NCBI RefSeq assembly: GCF_014023275.1 | Contig: NZ_CP054698.1 | Coordinates: forward strand, 1,178,001 to 1,242,000 | Length of the DNA: 64,000 nucleotides | Direction: 5' to 3' | Source of the DNA: Nostoc edaphicum CCNP1411 | GTDB lineage: Bacteria; Cyanobacteriota; Cyanobacteriia; Cyanobacteriales; Nostocaceae | Shown: piece after piece, positions 1 to 7,097 of the stretch | How positions within the stretch are numbered: position 1 is the stretch's first letter | How the letters are laid out: every line of letters starts with the position of its first letter | The notes under the pieces: model-generated | The model's database searches: none | The model's input: the letters and a program-made list of their open reading frames with translations, nothing else | What the model was told of the DNA's origin: nothing | Translations under genes and position numbers: made by a program

Positions 1-2
1 AA

Positions 3-1718
3 TTTAGCGAAGAATTACCAGAGAATTGGGAAATTGAAGGTACATCTGGATATGACTTTTTGAACTATGTAAATGGCGTATTTTGTCAATATGAAAATCA
101 ATCACAATTCGATAAAATCTACAATAACTTTATTGGCTCAAGAGTAGATTATGCATCGGTAGTGAAGGATAAAAAGCACCTGATCCTGGAAAAGAATTTA
201 GCAGGTGATATTGACAATCTGGCTCTTTTACTCAAGAATATTTCCAGTAAATATCGCTATGGCAATGATTTTACACTGAATGGATTAAAAAGAGCGATCG
301 CAGAAGTTTTGACACTCTTCCCGATTTATCGTACTTATATTACCCCCGATGGCATTGGAGATAGCGATCGCGCCACCATTCAAGAAGTAATTAGCCAAGC
401 CAAAGAACAAGCGCCCTTGTTGCAGCACGAATTGACCTTTATCGAAAAGTTAATGCTGCTAGAGTTTGATAATTCTCTGACTCAAACAGAACGCGAACAG
501 TGGATATATTTTGTCTTACGAATGCAGCAATACAGCGGCCCGCTCATGGCCAAAGGCGTTGAAGACACCACATTATATGTTTACAATCGCTTGCTGTCGC
601 TAAATGAAGTTGGGGGTAATCCCAGTCATTTTGGGATTTCAGTAACCAAATTTCATGCTTTTAACCAACAGCACCAAGCAATCTGGCCCCACACAATGAA
701 CACCACAGCCACCCACGACACCAAACGCGGCGAAGATGTGCGGGCCAGGTTGAATGTCCTCTCAGAAATTCCCGATGAGTGGGAACAGCAGGTAAATACT
801 TGGAGCGCCATTAATCGAGGAAATCGTAGCCATCGCCACGGGTTTGCTATGCCCGATCGCAACGATGAGTATTTTCTCTATCAAACCCTAGTGGGGGCGT
901 TTCCCTTTGCCGAACATGAACAGGCATCCTTTGTGGAACGGGTAAAGGACTATATAATTAAAGCAATTCGAGAAGCAAAAGTGCATACAGCATGGTTGCG
1001 ACCTGATAGCGAGTACGAAGAAGCTTGTACTTCCTTTATTGAGAAAGTACTCGACTCTTCCATCTCCGGGGAATTTCTAGAAGTTTTTCGTCCCTTTCAA
1101 CAGCGAATTGCAGACTATGGGATATTCAATTCCCTTTCTCAAACTCTACTAAAGATTACCGCACCCGGTATACCCGACTTTTACCAAGGAACAGAACTTT
1201 GGGAACTAAGCCTAGTAGATCCAGACAATCGCCGTCCCGTAGATTTTGAACAGCGACGTACTTACTTAAGCGCTATCCGCGAACAAGCAAAAACAGATAT
1301 TCTCTCACTAATTCAGGAGTTACTGAACCAGAAAACAGACGGTAAAATCAAACTGTTTTTAACGGCTCAATTACTCCAAGCCAGAACAAACTACGTTTCA
1401 TTATTCCAGGACGGTGACTATCTACCCTTAGAAGTTCAGGGAGCCTCCGCCAATCACATTATAGCCTTTGCGCGACGGGAAGGAAATCAAACAGCGATCG
1501 CGATCGCACCTCGCTTTTTAACCAGCCTCATCCAGCCTGGAGACAACCCCTTGGGCGAGTCAGTTTGGCAAGATACGCACCTACAATTACCCCCTGGAAC
1601 TTCCCACACCTGGAAAAACATTATAACTCAGCAACCCTTACACACCACAGAAACCCTATCCATTGCAACAGCCCTCACCCATTTCCCAGTTGCCCTCTTA
1701 ATTAGCACCGCCGAGTAA
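3..1718 (+). CDS. treY: Malto-oligosyltrehalose synthase, C-terminal part (5' truncated by window edge)
   Basis: The protein would isomerise the reducing-end alpha-1,4 link of malto-oligosaccharides to an alpha,alpha-1,1 link, giving maltooligosyl-trehalose for TreZ to cleave (cytosolic). The reading frame is open from base 3 to the TAA at 1716-1718, so the gene enters from outside; about 571 residues are visible of a family that is usually over 900. Family hallmarks seen: LMAKGVEDTTLYVYNRL, TTATHDTKRGEDVRARL, and near the C-terminus GIPDFYQGTELWELSLVDPD with the following NRRPVDF. An internal TTG at 60 is not a start, because upstream codons continue the family sequence (EGTSGYDFLNYVNG). treH follows on the same strand after 236 bp. 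The treZ partner is expected just outside the window, as in other Nostocales (inference). Confidence 0.93.
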   Translation, partial: FSEELPENWEIEGTSGYDFLNYVNGVFCQYENQSQFDKIYNNFIGSRVDYASVVKDKKHLILEKNLAGDIDNLALLLKNISSKYRYGNDFTLNGLKRAIAEVLTLFPIYRTYITPDGIGDSDRATIQEVISQAKEQAPLLQHELTFIEKLMLLEFDNSLTQTEREQWIYFVLRMQQYSGPLMAKGVEDTTLYVYNRLLSLNEVGGNPSHFGISVTKFHAFNQQHQAIWPHTMNTTATHDTKRGEDVRARLNVLSEIPDEWEQQVNTWSAINRGNRSHRHGFAMPDRNDEYFLYQTLVGAFPFAEHEQASFVERVKDYIIKAIREAKVHTAWLRPDSEYEEACTSFIEKVLDSSISGEFLEVFRPFQQRIADYGIFNSLSQTLLKITAPGIPDFYQGTELWELSLVDPDNRRPVDFEQRRTYLSAIREQAKTDILSLIQELLNQKTDGKIKLFLTAQLLQARTNYVSLFQDGDYLPLEVQGASANHIIAFARREGNQTAIAIAPRFLTSLIQPGDNPLGESVWQDTHLQLPPGTSHTWKNIITQQPLHTTETLSIATALTHFPVALLISTAE

Positions 1719-1749
1719 AAACAAAAATCAATTCCATGCCGAGAGAACC

Positions 1750-1884
1750 CAATGAAAAGTGCTGAGTGCTGAGTTCCGAGTGCTGAGTGAAAAGACCACC
1801 CACACTCTTGCGGGGCTTTTGCCGTAGTGCGGAAGTACTGAATACTTCTTAAATATTACTCAGCACTCAGCACTCAGCACTGAC
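1750..1884. repeat. STRR-type inverted heptamer tracts between treY and treH
   Basis: A GTGCTGA heptamer tract (about 1759-1789) is mirrored by its complement, CAGCACTCAGCACT (about 1861-1881), so the transcript could fold into a long hairpin. The stretch just after it (about 1888-1940), rich in 'CTCTGCG' and 'CCTTTGCGT', resembles dispersed non-coding repeats common in Nostoc-type genomes. It could influence treY-treH readthrough (inference). Confidence 0.6.
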
Positions 1885-1954
1885 TTGGTAAAACCTCTGC
1901 GTACCTCTGCGGTTCCCTTTGCGTCCCTTTGCGTTGAAAAAATAATTCTTAATT

Positions 1955-3472
1955 ATGACCATTCCCCCAGCACTTACCACCGCGCAAATAGACGCCGTGC
2001 GCGTCCATATCAAAAAAACGTGGAAAACCTTAACGCGATCGCACGAACACTTATTACAATCTGCCAAGGATACTAAACTAGATCACAAAAGCAACACTCC
2101 CTGGATAGTCTACATTTCACCATCAGAAGATTGTCCCAACATTCAAACTGTGTTAGAGCGATCGCTATCTTCCAAGGATATGCAACAGCTGGAAATTCGC
2201 ACTTTACCACCAGAAGTCGAAGCGATTAAAGAACACGGATTACTATACCTACCAGGACCTTATGTTGTACCAGGTGGGCGCTTTAACGAAATGTATGGCT
2301 GGGATAGCTACTTTATATTACTGGGACTTTTACGCGATCAAGAATTGGAGCTAGCCCAAAGCCAAGTAGAGCAAATGCTTTACCAGGTGCAGCATTACGG
2401 CACTATCCTCAATTCCAATCGGACTTATATGCTGTCGCGATCGCAACCCCCCGTCCTCAGCATGATGGTTTTGGCGCTATTTCAGCACACCCAAGATGAA
2501 GAGTGGTTAAAATCAACCGTACCGATCCTAGAACAGTTTTATTATTACTGGGTAGTACCGCCCCATCTAAATGCTCCAATAGGCTTATCCCGATTCTATG
2601 CTTTTGGGGAAGGCCCCGCGCCAGAAGTTTTGTTCTCTGAGCGCGATGAAGAGGGAAAAAGCCACTACGATCGCGTCAAGGAGTACTATAAAACTTTTGA
2701 GATTGAGGATTATGACGTTAGTCTTTACTACAACCGAGAAAATGACGAACTGACCAATCTATTTTATCGGGGCGATCGCACCATGCGAGAGTCCGGTTTT
2801 GATATCACCAACCGATTTGGCCCCTTCAGTGCTGATATCCTCCACTATGCTCCTGTGTGCCTCAACAGTTTGCTGTATCAGGTGGAACAAGACTTGGGGC
2901 AAATTAATGACATTTTAGGGAACACAGAACTGGAAAAACAATGGCGCGATCGTGCAAATATCCGCCGCGATCGCATCGATAAGTGTCTCTGGGATGAAGA
3001 ACAAGGACTTTATCTGGATTATCACTTCCAGAGTGGAAAACGCCGCGGTTACGAATTTGCTACCACCTTCTATCCCCTATGGCTGGGAATTGCTTCTCAA
3101 GCTCAAGCCCAGCGCGTTGTTGAAAATCTCTCATTGTTTGAAGCCCCAGGCGGAATTTTGACCAGTACTCATGTCACCGGAAACCAATGGGATGCCCCCT
3201 TTGGCTGGGCACCGTTGACATTAATTGCCGTTCAGGGACTTCACCGCTATGGATATCATACAGAAGGCGATCGCATTACCAACAAATTCTTAGCTATGGT
3301 AATTAAAGAATTTGAGCGTCACAATACCCTAGTTGAGAAATATGATGTTGAACGCTGTTCTGCCAACGTTTCCGACGAAATCTCTTTTGGATATAGTTCT
3401 AACGAAGTTGGTTTCGGCTGGACAAATGGAGTCATTCTGGAACTTTTAGCAGCCGATGGGAAAAAAGTTTAA
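1955..3472 (+). CDS. treH: Trehalase, GH37 family
   Basis: Hydrolyses trehalose to two glucoses. Both trehalase signatures are present: PGGRFNEMYGWDSYF at residues 106-120 and QWDAPFGWAPLT at about 411-422. The glycine-rich tail ending SFGYSSNEVGFGWTNGVILEL is also typical of GH37. The length of 505 residues is normal for the family, and no signal peptide is seen, so it is probably cytosolic. Start: ATG at 1955; the N-terminus is plausible but has no strong Shine-Dalgarno. It lies downstream of treY on the same strand, the arrangement known from the treZ-treY-treH cluster of Anabaena, where trehalase controls how much trehalose builds up on drying. Stop TAA at 3470-3472. Confidence 0.93.
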   Translation: MTIPPALTTAQIDAVRVHIKKTWKTLTRSHEHLLQSAKDTKLDHKSNTPWIVYISPSEDCPNIQTVLERSLSSKDMQQLEIRTLPPEVEAIKEHGLLYLPGPYVVPGGRFNEMYGWDSYFILLGLLRDQELELAQSQVEQMLYQVQHYGTILNSNRTYMLSRSQPPVLSMMVLALFQHTQDEEWLKSTVPILEQFYYYWVVPPHLNAPIGLSRFYAFGEGPAPEVLFSERDEEGKSHYDRVKEYYKTFEIEDYDVSLYYNRENDELTNLFYRGDRTMRESGFDITNRFGPFSADILHYAPVCLNSLLYQVEQDLGQINDILGNTELEKQWRDRANIRRDRIDKCLWDEEQGLYLDYHFQSGKRRGYEFATTFYPLWLGIASQAQAQRVVENLSLFEAPGGILTSTHVTGNQWDAPFGWAPLTLIAVQGLHRYGYHTEGDRITNKFLAMVIKEFERHNTLVEKYDVERCSANVSDEISFGYSSNEVGFGWTNGVILELLAADGKKV

Positions 3473-3595
3473 AGTCGGAATTCAGAATTCAGAATTCAGG
3501 AGTCAGAATATAGATCAATACAGTTCAGAATAAGCAACAAAACCCTCATGTAGAGACGCGATTTATCGCGTCTTCAAAGACCTATTACCTACAAA

Positions 3596-3621
3596 CAGCC
3601 GAACTCGCAAAAGTCCGGCTG
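3596..3621. terminator. Candidate terminator between convergent treH and 3629-4003
   Basis: CAGCCG (3596-3601) pairs with CGGCTG (3616-3621), and an ACT/AGT extension continues the stem. The hairpin sits between two converging genes. A second short hairpin, AGACGCGA/TCGCGTCT, lies upstream at about 3554-3573 and belongs to a dispersed repeat that also occurs near 21.2 kb. There is no strong T run, so the terminator role is tentative. Confidence 0.4.
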
Positions 3622-3628
3622 AGTTTAA

Positions 3629-4003
3629 TCAATCGTCTATACGCAGTAGCTTGCGATAAAACGGTTGTGAAAAATCGGTCAGTCTATGACGTTTATAGTT
3701 ATCCATAAGTTCAATTAAAAAATTAATAAACTCGAAACTGGCCATCATCAGTTCATAACTCAAGTCAGCATTGCCATCAAACTGAATTCGGCAACGGGTT
3801 AAGTCTGAGGGTAGGGTAGCAACATTCCAAGAGGCGACAAAAGGGACATGTTCACTAGCTTCTATCTTCCTGTGTCCCTCCAAAACCCCTTTTTGATAAA
3901 GACTGATGGCATAAGGTAAAAAATTGCGCTTAGTACCCTGAACGTAAGGTAAGTAAACACTGGCTTGTTGTTGAGTGGCAGGCTGGAGTTGCTCAATAGA
4001 CAT
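3629..4003 (-). CDS. Hypothetical protein, 124 aa
   Basis: I do not recognise a named family. The 124-residue soluble protein starts MSIEQLQPATQQQASVYLPY and contains a central region (RIQFDGNADLSYELMMASFEFINFLIELMD) predicted to be helical. It has no signal peptide, transmembrane segment or catalytic motif that I can see. The start is the ATG at 4003, supported by GAGGAA about 11 nt upstream. It converges on treH, with a hairpin between them. Codon use and the balanced composition suggest a real cyanobacterial gene rather than a chance frame. Function unknown. Confidence 0.75.
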   Translation of the reverse strand: MSIEQLQPATQQQASVYLPYVQGTKRNFLPYAISLYQKGVLEGHRKIEASEHVPFVASWNVATLPSDLTRCRIQFDGNADLSYELMMASFEFINFLIELMDNYKRHRLTDFSQPFYRKLLRIDD

Positions 4004-4103
4004 TGTTAAATATTCCTCAAGTTAGTTTGCAACTGGGGATATTAGTGGATGTTAGTAGTATTCCCAAAAGATGTATCTAAAGCACACAGTGGTGAGTGAA
4101 GAA

Positions 4104-4304
4104 GGGAATAGGAATGGGGCATAGGGCATAGGGAATGGGGAATGGGGAATGGGGAATAGGGAATAGGGAGCAGAGTAGTGGAGTTCAAAGACTCATCAGC
4201 AAGTATCAAAGACTCATCCCTTATGCCCCATGCCCAATGCCCAATGCCCAATGCCCTATGCCCTATGCCCAATGCCCAATGCCCCATGCCCAATGCCCAA
4301 TAAA
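4104..4304. repeat. Heptanucleotide STRR tracts in inverted orientation
   Basis: The left half (about 4104-4172) is built from GGGAATG/GGGCATA heptamers. The right half (about 4218-4304) is a run of about twelve TGCCCAA/TGCCCTA/TGCCCCA heptamers. The halves are roughly complementary, so a long imperfect hairpin is possible. Such short tandemly repeated repetitive sequences are characteristic of heterocystous cyanobacteria. Translated reading frames across this region consist only of repeat peptides and are not genes. Confidence 0.88.
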
Positions 4305-4377
4305 TGAAGTTACTGCTAAGAAATATTAAAATTTCAGTTAGAATAGGGCTGCATTAACTTTTATCGAAGCGGAGCGC

Positions 4378-4419
4378 AATAACATAAAAAATCCCCACTG
4401 TAAAGTTGTGGATGTTATT
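4378..4419 (+). other. Bulged hairpin upstream of small ORF and glycosyltransferase
   Basis: AATAACAT (4378-4385) pairs with ATGTTATT (4412-4419). After an asymmetric bulge, CCCAC pairs with GTGG in the loop arm. It lies in a 430-bp non-repetitive stretch (4331-4757) before the glycosyltransferase, which also holds a possible 32-residue ORF. It could be a 5' UTR or small-RNA structure; I cannot assign it to a known family. Confidence 0.3.
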
Positions 4420-4592
4420 ATTGCTGTTTCTCCCAGCAACGAGCTGCTGCTACCTTACTATTACTTTGCCCAAATCGGAGTTCTCATGAGAGAAAGTCCG
4501 ACTCTACAAGCTTCCTGCCCAAGTGGCTATCAAAGGAATCAAGCCTCTGTCTAAGAGTAGCAAACGTGGTTAATTTGAGGTAATTACCCAGA

Positions 4593-4691
4593 GTGGCAGT
4601 GACAACAAAGGTAGTCTTAGCGGCTTTTGGCTTAGGGATAGCGGGTATTGCAGTTTACCCATTCCGATTAATATCGGGAAAAGTAGCTTAG
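4593..4691 (+). CDS. Candidate small single-span membrane protein, 32 aa
   Basis: GTG at 4593 opens a 32-codon frame closed by TAG at 4689-4691. The predicted peptide begins with VAVTTKVVLAAFGLG and continues IAGIAVYPFRLISGKVA. That is a short polar N-terminus, one hydrophobic helix of about 20 residues with small-residue spacing, and a basic C-terminal end (RLISGKVA), the layout of cyanobacterial photosystem or cytochrome accessory subunits. GAGG lies 12 nt upstream (4577-4580), and an in-frame stop at 4581 fixes the start to 4593 or 4599. I cannot match it to a named subunit. It is co-oriented with the glycosyltransferase 66 bp downstream. Confidence 0.42.
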   Translation: MAVTTKVVLAAFGLGIAGIAVYPFRLISGKVA

Positions 4692-4757
4692 GGATATTTG
4701 TCCGTAAAATTACTAACTGTAGACAAATAGTGGTTTTTGAATCAAGCAACCTAACCT

Positions 4758-6164
4758 ATGCCAGCGAATTCCTGGCCCGAAGAAGATTCTTATCAAGAGC
4801 TTGAGCCGCTCAACTCCTTGTTGTCTGACCTATCAGTAGATGAGGAGTCAGTGTTAGAGACAGATTCTATGTCTTTAACATCCCGGTTTCAAGGTCGTAG
4901 ACGCAAAGCAGCTCTAGTCTTGACTATCGTCTGGAGTGGCACGATCGCTCTACATTTAGTTTCTTGGGCTTCCATATTTATTCTAGGACTGACCACCATT
5001 CTAGGATTTCATGCCTTGGTGGTAGTGTTTACTAAATCCCGTCGCTATCCAAAAGAAATACAGGGAGATTTACCTTCTGTTTCTGTGCTGGTGGCTGCCA
5101 AAAATGAGGAAGCGGTAATTGCTAAATTAGTCAAAAATCTTTGTAATCTGGAATATCCGGGTGGGCAATACGAAGTATGGATTATTGACGATCACAGCAG
5201 TGATAGCACGCCGGATTTATTAGCAGAACTCGAACAGAAACACGATCAACTGAAAATATTAAGGCGTTCAGCAGAAGCTACTGGTGGCAAATCGGGGGCG
5301 TTGAATCAGGTATTGCCCCTGACAAAGGGCGATATCATCGCAGTATTTGATGCTGATGCCCAAGTAACACCAGACTTGCTGCAACAGGTAGTACCTTTAT
5401 TTCAAAGAGAAAAGGTGGGGGCGGTGCAGGTGCGAAAAGCGATCGCCAACGCTAAAGCAAACTTTTGGACTAAGGGTCAAATGGCTGAAATGGCACTTGA
5501 TACCTGGTTTCAGCAACAGCGGACTGCCCTTGGTGGTATTGGCGAACTGCGGGGCAATGGTCAATTTGTCCGGCGTTCAGCCTTGGAAAGCTGCGGTGGC
5601 TGGAATGAGGAAACCATTACCGATGATTTGGATTTGACAATCCGTTTACATTTGGATAAATGGGATATTGAGTGTGTTTTTCATCCAGCGGTGCAAGAAG
5701 AAGGAGTGACAAGTGCGATCGCACTTTGGCATCAGCGCAACCGTTGGGCAGAAGGCGGATATCAGCGCTATTTGGATTATTGGGATTTAATTCTCAAAAA
5801 CCGCATGGGAACTCGCAAAAGCTGGGATTTGCTGATTTTTATGCTGATTATGTATATTTTGCCCACAGCAGCAGTCCCAGATTTATTAATGGCGATCGCT
5901 CGTCATCGTCCACCCATGTTAAGTCCCATCACAGGCTTGTCTATTTCTATGTCGATGGTAGGGATGTTTACAGGTCTGAAGCGGGTACGTCAAGATCAAA
6001 AATTCCCACTTTCTACATATCTTACGATGCTGGTGCAAACCCTGCGTGGCAGTTTATATATGTTGCACTGGTTAGTCGTCATGAGCAGTACTACTGCCCG
6101 GATGTCAGTAAGACCAAAGCGCCTGAAATGGGTGAAAACCTTGCATACGGGGAATGGGGAATAG
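4758..6164 (+). CDS. Membrane-bound GT2 family glycosyltransferase
   Basis: Transfers a sugar from a nucleotide donor, probably to a growing polysaccharide or a lipid at the membrane; donor and acceptor are not determinable. Two N-terminal membrane spans (about 51-92) precede the GT-A domain. Motifs: VSVLVAAKNEE at 108-118, IIDDHSSDS at 142-150, the DAD at 198-200, TDDLDL around 288-293, and QRNRW at 326-330, the set found in processive cellulose-synthase-like and N-acetylglucosaminyl transferases. Three further spans follow at about 357-380, 389-407 and 420-443. The length of 468 residues is usual. The start ATG follows 66 bp after a small ORF. The last codons (HTGNGE) are encoded by a GGGGAAT-type STRR, so the C-terminus has been extended by repeat sequence. 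A hairpin terminator follows. Confidence 0.85.
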   Translation: MPANSWPEEDSYQELEPLNSLLSDLSVDEESVLETDSMSLTSRFQGRRRKAALVLTIVWSGTIALHLVSWASIFILGLTTILGFHALVVVFTKSRRYPKEIQGDLPSVSVLVAAKNEEAVIAKLVKNLCNLEYPGGQYEVWIIDDHSSDSTPDLLAELEQKHDQLKILRRSAEATGGKSGALNQVLPLTKGDIIAVFDADAQVTPDLLQQVVPLFQREKVGAVQVRKAIANAKANFWTKGQMAEMALDTWFQQQRTALGGIGELRGNGQFVRRSALESCGGWNEETITDDLDLTIRLHLDKWDIECVFHPAVQEEGVTSAIALWHQRNRWAEGGYQRYLDYWDLILKNRMGTRKSWDLLIFMLIMYILPTAAVPDLLMAIARHRPPMLSPITGLSISMSMVGMFTGLKRVRQDQKFPLSTYLTMLVQTLRGSLYMLHWLVVMSSTTARMSVRPKRLKWVKTLHTGNGE

Positions 6165-6191
6165 CCCATTTGGGGAATTAAAAATAACAGA

Positions 6192-6236
6192 GGCAGGAGA
6201 CAGGAGGAATAATGCCCTCTGCCTCCTGCCTTTTTC
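6192..6236 (+). terminator. Rho-independent-type terminator after the glycosyltransferase
   Basis: AGGCAGGAG (6192-6200) pairs with CTCCTGCCT (6224-6232) and is followed by TTTT, 28 bp after the stop codon. The inner sequence GACAGGAGG...CCTC may extend the structure. Confidence 0.6.
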
Positions 6237-6444
6237 ACTGAAAAACTTCGCCACTGATAGTAACATTGTAGCGATGAAAGTATCCTACGTTCAGGACAAT
6301 TAAGTTGATACTACTGTGTAGTTTATACTTAGTAAATAAATAGGTTTGAGAGTGCTAAATCGTAAATTATAGTTAGTGCAAAGCCAAAAATCTTACAACT
6401 GTAATCTCTCTTTCAAATGCTGACTTTCGTGCCTGAGACTCCTG

Positions 6445-6810
6445 ATGAAAATGAATGAAGAACAATGGCGGCTACTTAGGAAAGAACACTGGTTACTGCT
6501 TAAGCAGCAATTTCCCATTGGTCGTAAGTTTTGGGCAAAAGTAGGAAAAATTAAGCCTTTTGGTATATTTATAGAAGTCGATGATTTCCCAAAGGATTCC
6601 TATAGGTATATAGGTTTAATTCATATTGGGCCTATTTTTTACTACAAAGAGGAATGTAAACCACTACCTCTAGATTATGCTCAGTGGCCTCAAGAAGGCA
6701 CGTATATTTATTGTATGGTTTATTATTATCAAGAAGAACACGACAACAATAATGGACAACTTAGCTTACGTTGGCTGGGGGAAACCAGTCAATCTCGACC
6801 TGAAGCATAG
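6445..6810 (+). CDS. S1-domain-like hypothetical protein, 121 aa
   Basis: The central region (about residues 24-60) reads IGRKFWAKVGKIKPFGIFIEV followed by GLIHIGPI. That is the strand pattern and the G-x-V-x-x-I-x-x-F-G-x-F-V plus G-L-I-H core of S1 RNA-binding folds, although the domain is short and the rest (tyrosine-rich YYKEE...YIYCMVYYYQ) does not match a full S1 domain. No signal or membrane segment is seen. It is a stand-alone gene with about 280 bp on each side. ATG at 6445 is used; a second ATG lies two codons later. RNA binding is an inference from the fold pattern only. Confidence 0.6.
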   Translation: MKMNEEQWRLLRKEHWLLLKQQFPIGRKFWAKVGKIKPFGIFIEVDDFPKDSYRYIGLIHIGPIFYYKEECKPLPLDYAQWPQEGTYIYCMVYYYQEEHDNNNGQLSLRWLGETSQSRPEA

Positions 6811-7097
6811 CGATTATCCCTCACTTTAGAAGCAACTATATGGAAGTTCCAAAGAATAAATTACTCAACAAAAATCGGTTATATCGCATATTTTATGCTA
6901 CAAACAAACAACTAACGAGTTAAACAAAATAAACTTAATTAGTAGTAAGACTAAAAATCTAAGTTGGATATAGCTTTGTAGTATTTTATTGAAACTAAAA
7001 TCATGAGTAAGATATAATTAGTAACATCAGCTTTGATTATTTTTCCTCATCAAATAAGTTTTATTCATTTCCCAGTTTTTAATTAAATATAAGAGCA

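Noticed and set aside
4042..4329. Frames rich in MGMGHWALGIGH or NAQCPMP
   Set aside because: Pure heptamer STRR translations on opposite strands.
5672..6181. 169-codon plus frame overlapping the glycosyltransferase
   Set aside because: Alternative frame of a clear GT2 gene; the composition is not protein-like.
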